Positions 9,995-19,365 of a DNA stretch of 64,000 nucleotides are shown here, piece by piece. How positions within the stretch are numbered: the first letter of the stretch is position 1; every line of letters begins with the position of its first letter. Source of the DNA: Mesotaenium endlicherianum (Eukaryota > Streptophyta > Zygnematophyceae > Zygnematales > Mesotaeniaceae). The translations under genes were made by a program, and so were the position numbers. Under the pieces are notes generated by a model that was not told where the DNA came from, ran no database searches, and was given only the letters and a program-made list of their open reading frames with translations. Where the stretch lies: the NCBI GenBank assembly GCA_009602735.1, contig WELA01009603.1, forward strand, positions 236,594 through 300,593, in the 5' to 3' direction.

Positions 9995-10497
9995 TGTAGT
10001 GATTTGAGTTATTATACATTAGTTTGCATATATTTTACTGTTTCCAAATAGATTTGAAGAAGTATGGTGTGGAGTCAAGTGTGAATAGGTACTCTAGTAA
10101 CTTGGTTCATGTCCTTTGAACCTTCCAAGGCATTTTTGAAGTTTGAGGAAAGACCTAGAAGAACTCCATGTGGCAAAAGTCAGATGTGCCATTTTTAGGT
10201 CAAAAGGACATGTGTACATTATTCTAGAAAGAGGTGGCAAGTTTTGGGATGTGTTGGGTGCCAACACATCAACATACACCTTCCTAGAAATTACTTATGT
10301 AGCAAGTATATAAACAAGAGCTAGAACTTAAAAAGACATTCCGAAATCACTCTTGTACTTGCCAAAATCCAAAAATATATTAACTTTCAAGAAGCCATCT
10401 CTCTTTCAAGAAGCTACCACTTGTGTTCAAAGATCCTTGTCTTGAATAGATAAAGTATTCTGTTTTACTAAGTACTTTATCTATCTGATTCACTACA
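9995..10497 (+). repeat. 3' LTR of GypA-2
   Basis: TGTAGTGATTTGAG to GATTCACTACA. By eye it matches the 5' LTR at about 96% and keeps the palindrome and TATA box. GypB-1 gag resumes immediately after it. Confidence 0.92.
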
Positions 10498-11189
10498 GAG
10501 GATCAACGTCTGTTCATCAACGGATGTTTGGAGTGAAGAAGTTTATGGAGTATTATGTGCTCACGCCCAACCGGCAAGTTGCCTTTGTCATAACTTTGCT
10601 GCAGAAGAGTGCTGGAGCTTGGTATGAACAAGAAGAGCAGCTGTCTGGAGTTCCTGCTACAATTGATCAGCTATTTGAAGGCTTGAAGAGGCAATTTCAA
10701 CCTATCGCAGCCGAGGCATGCGCTCGAGATCTATTGGTGCGCCTTCGTCAACGAGGAAACGTTCAAGAGTATGTTTTGCACTTCAACGAGCCGGTGCTTC
10801 AATGTCCGTCCATGCACGAGTCGCAGATGATGGACAAGTCCAAGAGGGGACTCAAGCCAACTCTGGCCAAGGAAGTGGCGCTCAAGGACCCTATCAATCT
10901 TAGAGAAATGATGGCATTGGCGACGAGGGTTGACGCTGTGGAGTATAGTCAGAGGAAGTGGGGAAACCACAATTTTGGAGGATATCGACACTTTGGATCT
11001 CAAACGCCAAGCACAAGTGGTCAAGGTCCAGTACTTGCGCAGTTGGGACTTGTTCAGTACCAGCGCAGGCTCTAAAATTTCAAGCCGAGAGAACCCTGCT
11101 AAAATTGTAACAAGCTTGGACATCTGGCTTGAGACTGTCATGTGAAGGCGAAGCAACCTCAACAGCAGGGAAAAGGAGGACGCCAGTAA
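10498..11189 (+). pseudogene. gag: GypB-1 gag, C-terminal part
   Basis: Continuation of the gag begun at 4235. It reads VHQRMFGVKKFMEYYVLTP, the core LLQKSAGAWYEQEEQLSG, LFEGLKRQFQPIA, and the segment LAKEVALKDPINLREMMALATRVD. A TAA at about 11073 (CAA elsewhere) and further changes break the zinc knuckle region (KLGHLA.DCHVKAKQP). The original stop is TAA 11187-11189. Just before it lie GGGAAAA (11168-11174) and a hairpin that likely direct a -1 shift into pro-pol. Confidence 0.85.
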
Positions 11190-11214
11190 GTCGTTCTGGA
11201 GTGTCTACTGGCGT
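11168..11214 (+). promoter_or_regulatory. -1 ribosomal frameshift signal of GypB
   Basis: Slippery heptamer G GGA AAA (11168-11174), in phase with gag. After a 5-nt spacer comes a perfect 9-bp stem, ACGCCAGTA (11180-11188) with TACTGGCGT (11206-11214), around a 17-nt loop. The gag stop overlaps the stem. GypB-4 keeps the stem exactly (about 62500-62540, minus strand), though its heptamer region reads GGAAAAA. Confidence 0.7.
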
Positions 11215-12374
11215 GAAGACAAGAACTTACAAGGACGTTATCCCCAAAAGCCTGCCGAGAAGCAAAGGACGAGATGTTGACAAGCCTATCATCGTGGAAG
11301 GAGTATTCGACGACAATAAGGCGAAGTGTATGGTTGACAATGGCGCAAGTGCAACTTTTGTGCACAAGAAGCTGGTGAAAGAGTGGCAAATCCCCCTCAA
11401 AGGCATTATGAGCCTAAGGAGGCAATTTTGAGGAATGGGCAAAGACTCAAGTGTGGTGCACCTACGGAAGCTATTCACGTGGAAGTAGCGGGGCACCGTA
11501 GTAAGGAAGTTATGGAGCAGGCACAGTTAGGTCATCATAAGGTGATATTGGGCCGACCATGGCTAAAAAATAAGGTGATATTGGGCCGACGATGGCTAAA
11601 AAAAGCCAACCCTCAAGTGCACTGGGGCACAGGACAAGTGAAGGTCCAAGGGCGTGATGGTCGAATGGAGATAGGGAAACAGGTGGAGGTAGATACGACC
11701 ACAAGTAACTGTCTTCTGTCGAGCCTGCAAGTTAAGAAGCTATGCAGGGCGAATCAGGTGAAGGAGATGTACCTTGTTTCGGTGGCCCTGACCAGGTCAT
11801 CAAATGGAGCAAGCGTGAATCCTAACAGCCTGGGCGAATGTACATCGCCGGAGGAGCAAGTAGTGGTGTCTGATCCCCTTGCTCAGAAGGAGCAGAGCCC
11901 AACTGCTCAAGAGAAGGAGAAGCCTGCTGAGATGCCTGCCCAAATTAAGGCGCTGTTGGAGGAGTTCAAGTGCGTGTTTCCTGAGGAGCTACCTGCAAGA
12001 CTACCTCCACAGAGAGCTATGGAGCACAAGATCAAGTTGGAAACAGGGAGCAAGCCACGAACAAGGCCTGCCTATCGACAATCGTTTGCGGACTTGGATG
12101 AGTTGAAGAAGCAGTTGACAGAGTTGTTGGAGAAAGGATTCATCCGATCGAGCGAGTCTCCATTTGCAGCGCCAGTCTTTTTTGTGAAGAAGAAGGATGG
12201 GACTATGAGGACGCGTGTTAAGTACCGGGCCCTCAACAAGGTCACCATCAAGAACAAGTACCCACTTCCACGAGTGGACGAGTTGATTGACAGGCTTGTC
12301 GGGACGAAGTGTTTCTCGAAGATTCATTTGAGAAGTGGCTATCATCAGGTACGAGTTGCAGAAGGAGACGTTTG
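11171..12374 (+). pseudogene. pol: GypB-1 protease and RT N-half
   Basis: Frame -1 to gag. The protease active site reads [19 protein letters not shown] (DNGA in place of the usual DSGA). A frameshift near 11400 moves to the next frame. A 33-bp in-frame duplication (about 11537-11604) repeats the KVILGRPWL motif. RT begins with [16 protein letters not shown], then [24 protein letters not shown] and DLIDRLV-type blocks up to [11 protein letters not shown], where it is cut at 12374. The YxDD region and all later domains are missing. Confidence 0.88.
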
Positions 12375-12844
12375 TGAAATGAATCGACTTATCAAATAGG
12401 CGATTAACAATTAATAAAGATCTTTATATCAGCAAGTAATCTTTATGGTATTTTTCGTTAACTGGTTTAACGGCATAGGACAACACACTAGCAGTGAATA
12501 ATACTCGTAAGTCAAATGTGAGTAAACTAGCATCAATAATGCAAATCAGTAAACTCATACATAAGCAAGGTTAGAAGACAGTGCGTATCAATGGCTTCTC
12601 CCCTTGGATTCAGATCGCTCTCAGTAAGCTGTACAAGAGAGTTGGCCTCGTTTGCGAATGCCGAACTCGAGAGCAATGCCTGGCATATGTACATGGAATG
12701 AGTTTACTGTTCAACGGTCAGTGCGATGGCACCGCCTACCCGGGAGTTAACCACGTTGGTAGGACCTCGGTTAACCAAATCCACCGCCATCTCCCATCAT
12801 CCCGAATCGCCATCCATGATAGGGATTTCATCTGGCCATTCATC
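12375..12844 (-). repeat. GypC LTR fragment
   Basis: Starts TGAAATGAATCGACTT, the reverse complement of the GypC LTR end, and runs parallel to 20690-21160 and 38014-38486 until tctggccattcatc. There it breaks, and after 6 bp of filler GypA-1 pol begins. The terminal end is whole and the other is missing. It sits within 3 bp of the place in GypB RT where GypA-5 entered GypB-3. Confidence 0.8.
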
Positions 12845-12850
12845 AAAATT

Positions 12851-14690
12851 GAGGTCCACGTCATTAGGAACACATCTTTGGCCCGTGTCTTGTGTCACCC
12901 TATAATTGCGTTCTTGCTTCTTGTTTGGGTCCAAGGGTGTTTCTTTGTACTTGTTGTAAGGGTTTTCGTTGTGGGCGGCTGAAAATTGAGCTCCCAAATC
13001 TGTGTTCAAAGATGTCGCCATTGCGTTTAATTGCAGTCTTCAGAGGAGGTTAACCGGATTTGTCTTCTCGGGTTGGTATTGAATCGTGATGTTGTATTGT
13101 TGCAAGTTTACACTCCACCTTTCTTATCTTTTAGAGCAATGGGATTGTGTCTGGATGTGTTCAAGCCATTCGTGGTTCGTAGTGACCAGCACCTTGTGTC
13201 CTTCAATATAGCAGAGCCATACTTTCAAGGCATGTCTAATCACCAATGCCTCTCTCTTGGACGTTATACAATTCTGCTCCTCAAGATTTAGCTTCCTCAA
13301 CTCGTGGGCGATGGGCTAGAGTCCTTTGCCTTTGTCTTGAAGCAAGATCGCACTTCTGGCGTAGGAAGATGCGTCTATGATAACGTGGAATGGCCAATCT
13401 AGATTTGGACTTGGGAGTGTGAGCATTGGGGATGTGGTCAATTTACGCATTAATTGCAAAAATGCTTCCTCCTCTTTCTCTGTCCAAATATATGACCTGT
13501 CGTTCTTGAGTAGATCAGTCAAGGGATTTGCGATGTACAAAAAAGGATGAAGGAATCTTCTGTACCTGCTGGCAAATCCCAACAATGATTGTAGTAGTTC
13601 TTTCTTATTTGTGGAGGCTGGTTCTTCCTCCACCACCGTGGTCTTTTTGGGGTCTATCTTGATGCCATCAGCGGTCACATGCAGACCTGGACAATCCACT
13701 TCCTGTGTCGCAAATTTGCACTTGGACTCCTTGGCTAACACCTTGTTTTGCTTCAGGACTTCAAGGACTTCTTTCAAGTGTCTTGCGTGCATCCTCAAAG
13801 TGCCATCCTTCTTCTTGACAAATAGCACCGGGGCTCCAAATGGCGACTTGCTAGATTGAATGAAGCAGTGCTCCAATAGCTCTTTGATTTGCTTCTTGAC
13901 TTCGTCTAGCTCCCTGTATGACATCTTGAGTGGAGGTCAACAGATGGACTTGCTTTTGGGCTCCAACTCTATCTTGTGGTCTACAAATCTTTTAGGGGGT
14001 AGACCCTTGGGAAACTCCGGGGAGAATGCTTCTTTGTAGTCTTCCAAGACCTCTTGTATCTCCTTGGGAATGGGGCTGACTTCTTGACTTCGTATGTCTT
14101 TCTTGATGTCCTTTGGCGTGATTAAGGCCAATTGAAGTTTGTGTCCCTTCCTCACAAGTCTGTTGAGTTGGAGGGCGGACAATTTTATCTCGTGTGCCGG
14201 CTTCTTGATGTCTTGGGTCTCAATTTCCTAGATTGCGCAATACAAATTCTTGAAGTGATGTTGTTCTTGATCTTGACGGTACCTTCTCTCCAATCAACAT
14301 GGGGGTTGTGCTTGGTCAACCAAGGCGTCCTTAGGATGACGTCATACTTGCCCAATTTGATGGGCAAGTTCACTACTCTATCTTTAAAACGTGACAGAGA
14401 GTGCCAAGGGGTACGTCTTCTTAGAGAAATTGTCAGGCATCATAATCCCCTCGTCGTGGTCAAGAATGCGCATAGTAGAACCATGCTTCATGGCAAAATT
14501 TGTGGCAATGAAGTTGCCTTGAGCTCCTCTATCCACCAAGATGTGGACCTTCTCTCCTCCAAGGTAATCTCTTAAACTCATAGGGGTTGGAACGTCGTTC
14601 TCGACGGGGGTCTGCATCTCACTTGGGTTGCGTGAAGTGAGTTTTGAGGTGGTACACTCCTGGCCTATCGGCGCTCTCCGTTTCATAACA
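12851..14690 (-). pseudogene. pol: GypA-1 pro, RT and RNase H
   Basis: Reading leftward on the minus strand from about 14690: protease (VHILVDRGAQGNF, with DRG for DSG; ILRTPWL), the spacer SALQLNRLVRKGHKL, then RT from KEAFSPEFPKGLPP. At about 13790 an in-frame deletion joins KDGTLRM directly to [12 protein letters not shown] and removes the RT palm with its FIDD. It continues with [20 protein letters not shown] and RNase H (WPFHVIIDASSY), then a degraded RNase H end (13020-13320) and [16 protein letters not shown] at the break. Many stops and shifts are present. Confidence 0.88.
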
Positions 14691-15877
14691 ACTTCTTAGG
14701 GCACGAGAGTGCACGATGACTTTTCTCCTTGCAATAAAAGCATACTTCAGCTTCATGAGAGCTTCTTTTCCAGCCACGGAGAGCCTTGCTTTCACTATTT
14801 GCTGACTTTTTGTATCATACGTGTCACTGGAGGGTCTTCCACTCTTACAGGTAGCCGCGGGGTCTCTCTTGATGACTCCAATTCTATGAGGGTGGGTCAA
14901 GATTTGGATGTGTACGAGGCTGCGTACACACGCATTCTTAATTTTTGTGAAGATGAAGACATTAAATGCTTAAATTTAGGGTACCCACCTTTTGGGCCAC
15001 TTCAATGATTCTCGAGAACTCCGTCAAGTAGCGTAATTTCACTTTCTTTGCCACCTTGGGATTGAGGTCACTGATATAATGATAAATATTTTCCTTAAGA
15101 GACATGTTGGAGATCTCAAGAATCAGGTAATAAGATCTGGATGTGTACTCTTAAACAAGAGCCGTTAACTTGAGATGGTGTAGCTTCCCTCCACCAATCT
15201 TCTCCGCGTTGATGGACATAAACTGCTTTTTGAGGCCTTCACGAAAATCTAACTATCTTGCATATGTTGCTGGGGCCTCTTGGTTGGGCATGGAGTGCTT
15301 TGTAGCTTGATATACAACCCCTTGATAGTTACGCCACCATGATGTTGCTGCTCCTCTAAGCAAGGTAACGGCAAAGGTAACGTAGTCCCCCTTGGGTACT
15401 TTAAGGAATGCGCGAGGTATGTCTCCACTTGATAGAGCCACAAATTCAAGTTGGCGCCTTTTGCGGGGTGAAAGTGTCGAATTTGCCATGCCTGATGAGT
15501 TTTCTTTCTCTCGTAGGCTTTTGTGGAGGCGCGGGAGCTGGATTTGGAGCGTTGCTTGCAATAGGAGCAGCCTTGGCAGCCATTGCTTCTCTCGACGCTT
15601 GCATGGTTGCTTCGTTGGTGGCCAAGCCCACTTGGTTGTGGGCAGTCATGAGAATGACTCCTCACTTGTTTGCGAAGTCTACTTGCGATGGGATTAAATT
15701 TGCAATAGCGATTGCCACGGGATGTAATGATGCTCTTCGTTGTGGTGTTTCTTGTGGTGCTCCTTCTTGTGGTGCTCCTCCTTGTGGCAGATTCTTTTCA
15801 GTCGGCGCTAGACGGGGGCCTGTTGGAGAAGAAGTGCCCTATACAAACGCTTTTTGTTGGTCTCGAAAGTTGGCCAT
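14691..15877 (-). pseudogene. gag: GypA-1 gag, degraded
   Basis: ATG at 15877 (minus), 25 bases after the primer site, reading MANFRDQQK. Recognisable blocks are TVHNQVGLATNEATMQASREAMAA (15446-15649 region), KFDTFTP..GANLNLWLYQVETYL (15249-15665), and a broken zinc knuckle near 14750. The 72-nt Pro/Gln repeat region is eroded. Frameshifts and deletions occur throughout (for example about 14940-15240). The gag-pro overlap still reads gttgttatgaaacggag, the decayed slippery site. Confidence 0.8.
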
Positions 15878-15901
15878 CTTCTTGTGCTACCAAAGTGCTT
15901 G

Positions 15902-15913
15902 GCTCCAATACCA
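15902..15913 (-). promoter_or_regulatory. GypA-1 primer binding site
   Basis: Minus strand TGGTATTGGAGC, one base from the 5' LTR: the Met-tRNA-type site with a C to T change at a CpG. Confidence 0.75.
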
Positions 15914-15914
15914 A

Positions 15915-16418
15915 TGTAGTGAAACAGATAGATCAAGTACGTAGCCAAATTTAATATTTCATGTATTCAAGACAAAGATCTTTGAACAGAAGTGGTTGCT
16001 TCTTGAAAGAGAGATGGTTTTATGAAAGAGAGATGGTTTTTTAAAATTTGGCAAGTACAAGATTGATTCTCCTATGCCATTCTTTGGTCTAGCTCTCGCT
16101 TATATAGTTGGTACGTAAGAAATTTCTTCGAAGGTGCACGTTGATGTGTTGGCATCCGACACATCCCAAAACTTGCCACCTCTTTCTAGAAGAATGTACA
16201 CATGTCCTTTTGACCTAAAGTGACACACTTGACTTTTGCCACATGGAGTTTTTTTAGGTCATTCCTCTAATTCTGAAGATACCCAAAAGGTTAAAAAGAC
16301 ATAAATCAAGTCACTAGAATATCTATTCACACTTGAATTCACACAAAATCATTGGAATAGTATTCAAAAGCATGAGAATATGAAAACAAAGTAACTCAAT
16401 TCAACTTATATCACTACA
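15915..16418 (-). repeat. 5' LTR of GypA-1
   Basis: Plus-strand edges TGTAGTGAAACAGATAG (15915) and ATATCACTACA (16418), 504 bp. It is the same variant as 999-1502. A degraded palindrome lies near 16140 (gatgtgttggcatccgacacatc). Confidence 0.87.
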
Positions 16419-17055
16419 AATAAGTTGTCATGAAGTAAATAGAAGCACTCAAATTCATAATTAGCACGCATATTAGAATGAAAAATCACTCATAATTGAT
16501 CTCCTGTGAGAGAAAAAGGAATTTATACTTCTTTATGCTTCTTTTCAACTTCTTTTGAGCTTATTTTTAGCTTCTTTTTAGTACTTCATATGCACTATGT
16601 TAATTCATATGGAAGGTTTGGGAGCATTCCTTGTTCATAGTTGAGTATATTAAGCTTTAGTAAACAAGTGTGAAAAAGATTGTGACTCTTAACAAGCATG
16701 TACAAGAAGTAAAAAGTGAATATAAGAGTAAGTGAAGTTTGACCCACCTGAAACAAGTGAGTGAGAATATTTGGAGGGCCGCTTAGCAAGGTTTGTTTTT
16801 AACACATCTTATACAATTAGTTATTGCATGCAAAAGGCTTAAAAGAATCTCTACCTGTCAATATCCGTTAGTTATTAAGAGTAGAGAATCTTAATTCGTA
16901 ACAAGCATGTATAAGAACTAAGAACCATGTAAATCATTCTTACAAAGTGCAACATTGCATGAAGTCATTGTGCACCCAAATGAATTCACTTTCTATCATG
17001 TTCTCCATTATATTCATGCGTCCTCAACTTTTTAGAAGCTAGATGACAACCACAT
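16419..17055. other. AT-rich unassigned stretch
   Basis: No family or coding frame recognised. It contains a low-complexity run with repeated gcttctttt/agcttctttt words at about 16528-16585 and many short A/T runs. It lies between the GypA-1 flank and the hAT remnant and may be the hAT 3' flank or old unique sequence. Confidence 0.4.
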
Positions 17056-18230
17056 TCAATAACCAATCGCTCTTCCCCTCCTTCTTCCTGGAGCTGAAAC
17101 CCTAAGTCGCATCTCCACCTCCTCTTCCTCTACCTCCATCTCCGCTTCGTCACTCAACCAAGCATGCATGTCAAGATTGAGATCCTCCTTTTCGGGTGTC
17201 TCCAAGAACTCCGCTTCCACAACACATGGAGTTGCGCCGACACTTGGTCCAAGGAAGTTAAATTTCTTCTCCTGAAGTCTCAACATAGAATGCACGTACA
17301 CTAACTTATTTGCTCTAGTAGGAAGCAGCCTGTTGCAAAGAGGACTATGAACAAACCCATACTTAGACCAACTTCTCTCACATGCAGCTGCTGAACCAGG
17401 TTGCGAAATTATTCTCATAGCAAGAAGCTGAAGATTAGGACAATGACTTCCGTATGTTTCCCACCACTTATGAGCAGGCATCATGGTCTTATTAGCGTTA
17501 CAAACATTATCACCAAAAATGTCACCGTTTTGTCGCTAGAGTGCCAACTTTTGATCCACCACCGCTCGGTGTGGGGCACCTCCTCCGAAAAGCATAATTT
17601 GCACTCAGCCCAATTGATGAGTAGAATTTTTTCCACCGCCCAAGACTCATGGTCTAAGAACTCGTGGTTCGGATAGTAGCTTGTAGCCAAACAAAGTCAA
17701 GATGCAGACTCAGTATATGATAACACAATGCACTTCACAAAAAAGAGAGCAATAACAATAACAATTACCACCACACAATGAGAAGCATATAATAGCCGCC
17801 GAGGAAGAAAGGTGAGCAACAACAAAATAGACTTTTACCTCTGATATGGAGGAGGCTGTGAAGCTGTTCCCAACAAGCCTCCACCTAATTTAAGCACTTC
17901 GTGTTGGTTTGAGTCCTAGAACCTCATGCATATGGCTTTTAATGGCACTCATGCGAGCCCAGATCTTCCCAAGAGAAGGTTGTGGAGAGTCAACTAGTCG
18001 AAGGACAACTACGATCGGCTCACACACGGCGACCCATACCTTCACTCGCTCCCAATGTTCATCGTTTCAAACAAGGTCTGAAATCTCCAAAGCCTCACCC
18101 TCACAACCGTTCTATGCCGCCCACTCAAGCCACCTACTGTCAGTCACCATAGCTTTCAAGGTATCCCTCACAGCGATAAATATTTGCAAGCAAAGGAAGT
18201 TGCTAGCAACCACGTTAGTCCCGGCTTGAA
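17056..18230 (-). pseudogene. hAT-superfamily transposase remnant
   Basis: Read leftward. Near 17930-18200 is a segment with RDTLKAMVTDSRWLEWAA and VVLRLVDSPQPSLGKIWARM, typical of the middle of plant hAT transposases. A probable intron spans 17680-17838 (GT...AG on the minus strand). Then comes YYPNHEFLDHE, and a 142-residue open segment (17056-17484) with WWETYGSHCPNLQLLAMRI, SAAACERSWSKYGFVHS and RANKLVYVHSMLRL, the hAT C-terminal dimerisation domain. It ends in an acidic tract and the basic stop-proximal RRRGRAIGY. Stops occur at about 18110 and 17890. The N-terminal BED finger and the terminal repeats were not found. Confidence 0.82.
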
Positions 18231-18597
18231 CAACTCTGTCCCATGCACACGGTGGGAAAAATGAGCAGTCGTACTTCTATTTTCTTAGCATGTATGTTCA
18301 CATGTGTGAGAGTTGATTGATATGTATGGGCGGTCGAGTCCAGTTGATACTGGTTGGGAGTGTGGATATGTTGGGCTTTTAGTGATTGGGATTGTCAATC
18401 ACTTTCAGGTTGGTTAGCAGCCGCCAGCTAGAAGTGGAGGAGAGAAGTGTTGAGCAAGAGGGATTTGCCTTCAACTCTGATCGTGAAGTGGAATTTGTCG
18501 GAGAGAGGCTCTCAAGGGCATCCATAAGAAAACCAAGGAGAAGAAAAGGCAAGGAGCTTGCTGCTGCAGCAAAAGAAGCTTAGAGAAGCTGAAGGTC
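18231..18597. other. Unassigned stretch before copia fragment
   Basis: Contains a short open frame (18386-18583, plus) with a basic KPRRRKGKELAAAA end. I cannot assign it; it may be the degraded part of the copia pol upstream of RT. Confidence 0.3.
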
Positions 18598-18800
18598 AAG
18601 GACTGGCGTTGTGAGAGTAGTGTCCCATATTGCAACTATGGAGCATATGGAGATGCACCAGATGGATGTACAAGAAATCCTGAACGGGGAGCTGGAGGAG
18701 AAGGTGTACATGGGGGAGCCAGAAAGATTTGTTGGTGCCAAGTTTCCTAGAAGTTGTACAAGCTGAAGAAGTCTTTGCATGGTTTGAAGCAATCTCTTAG
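18598..18800 (+). pseudogene. Ty1/copia reverse transcriptase fragment
   Basis: Reads VVRVVSHIATMEHMEMHQMD, then V-Q-EILNGELEEKVYMGEPERFVG, and after one stop (LKKSLHGLKQSL in the neighbouring frame reading). These match the copia RT signature blocks around (L)HQMDVKTAFLNGDLEEEVYM and KLKKSLYGLKQ. Only about 65 codons remain, cut at 18800 by the GypA-3 LTR. It is the only copia trace in the window. Confidence 0.78.
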
Positions 18801-19329
18801 TGTAGCGATATTAGTTAGATTGTATTAGTTGGTTTTCATAATATAATGCTTTCGAAGATTCTGTAGCAAAATTTTGTGTGGATTAAAGTGTGATTAGATG
18901 TTCCACGGACTTGGTATATGACCTTTAAACCTTCTAGAGCATTTTTGAAATTAGAGCGATGACCTAAACGAACTCCATGTGGCAAAAGTCAAGTATGCCA
19001 TTTTCGAGTCGAAAGAACAGGTGTACAATATTCTGGAAAGAGGTGGCAAGTTTTGGGTGTGTTGGGTGCCAACACATCAACATGCACCTTCCTAGGAATT
19101 AATGATGTAGCAACTATGTAAACGAGAGCTAGAACAAAAAAAGGAGTTCGAGAATCATTCTTGTACTTTACAAATTTCAGAAATATACCAATTTTTTGGA
19201 AACCATCTCTTTTTTAAGGAGCTACCACTTATGTGCACCTTATGTACCCTTATGCACCTTATCTACCGTTGTCTTGATTAGAGAAAGTATTCTATTGTAC
19301 TAAGCGCTGTATCTATTTGTTTCACTACA
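18801..19329 (+). repeat. 5' LTR of GypA-3
   Basis: TGTAGCGATATTAG to TTTCACTACA, 529 bp, slightly longer than other GypA LTRs, with an extra acttatgtgcaccttatgtaccc stretch near 19230. The palindrome is present in shortened form near 19055. A degenerate primer site, TGATATCAAAGC, follows at 19331. Confidence 0.83.
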
Positions 19330-19365
19330 GTGATATCAAAGCTAGGCATTTTGGTATTACAAGAA

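Larger units (their letters stand above)
4577..10497 (+). mobile_element. GypA-2, nearly complete Ty3/gypsy chromovirus
   Basis: Best-preserved GypA copy: LTR, primer site, gag, -1 frameshift site, pro-pol, chromodomain, 3' UTR, polypurine tract, LTR. By eye the two LTRs differ at about 20 of 500 positions, so it is fairly young. Defects visible are a stop in gag (5206-5208), a stop in pol (6861-6863) and an internal deletion of about 0.75 kb removing the second half of the integrase core. It sits inside the GypB-1 gag, so it is the younger of the two. Confidence 0.92.
3453..12374 (+). mobile_element. GypB-1, Ty3/gypsy element, 3' truncated
   Basis: Plus-strand GypB element inserted in the integrase of GypA-1. 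It has a complete 5' LTR, primer site, gag (split by GypA-2 at 4577-10497), protease and the first half of RT. It ends abruptly at about 12374 inside the RT palm, where a GypC LTR fragment begins. RNase H, integrase and the 3' LTR are absent, so the right part was lost by deletion together with about 115 bp of GypA-1. Confidence 0.85.
999..16418 (-). mobile_element. GypA-1, Ty3/gypsy chromovirus split by GypB-1
   Basis: One minus-strand GypA element whose halves lie at 999-3452 and 12851-16418. Both LTRs belong to the same variant: TGTAGCGATATGA or TGTAGTGATATAA starts and a shared CTTTTGAATACT block absent from other copies. The left half holds the 3' LTR, 3' UTR, chromodomain and integrase back to a KQLEDYC motif. 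The right half resumes at a VPNDVDL motif, leaving only about 115 bp of pol missing, then runs back to gag, primer site and 5' LTR. Flanking 5-mers are attaa (994-998) and aataa (16419-16423), a target duplication with one mismatch. GypB-1 entered between the halves. Confidence 0.82.

Noticed and set aside
15408-15944. 178-codon plus-strand frame
   Set aside because: It is the antisense of the GypA-1 gag; the minus strand shows the conserved Gag blocks.
18386-18583. Independent small host gene
   Set aside because: Only 65 codons, next to a copia fragment, no recognised domain; left as unassigned.
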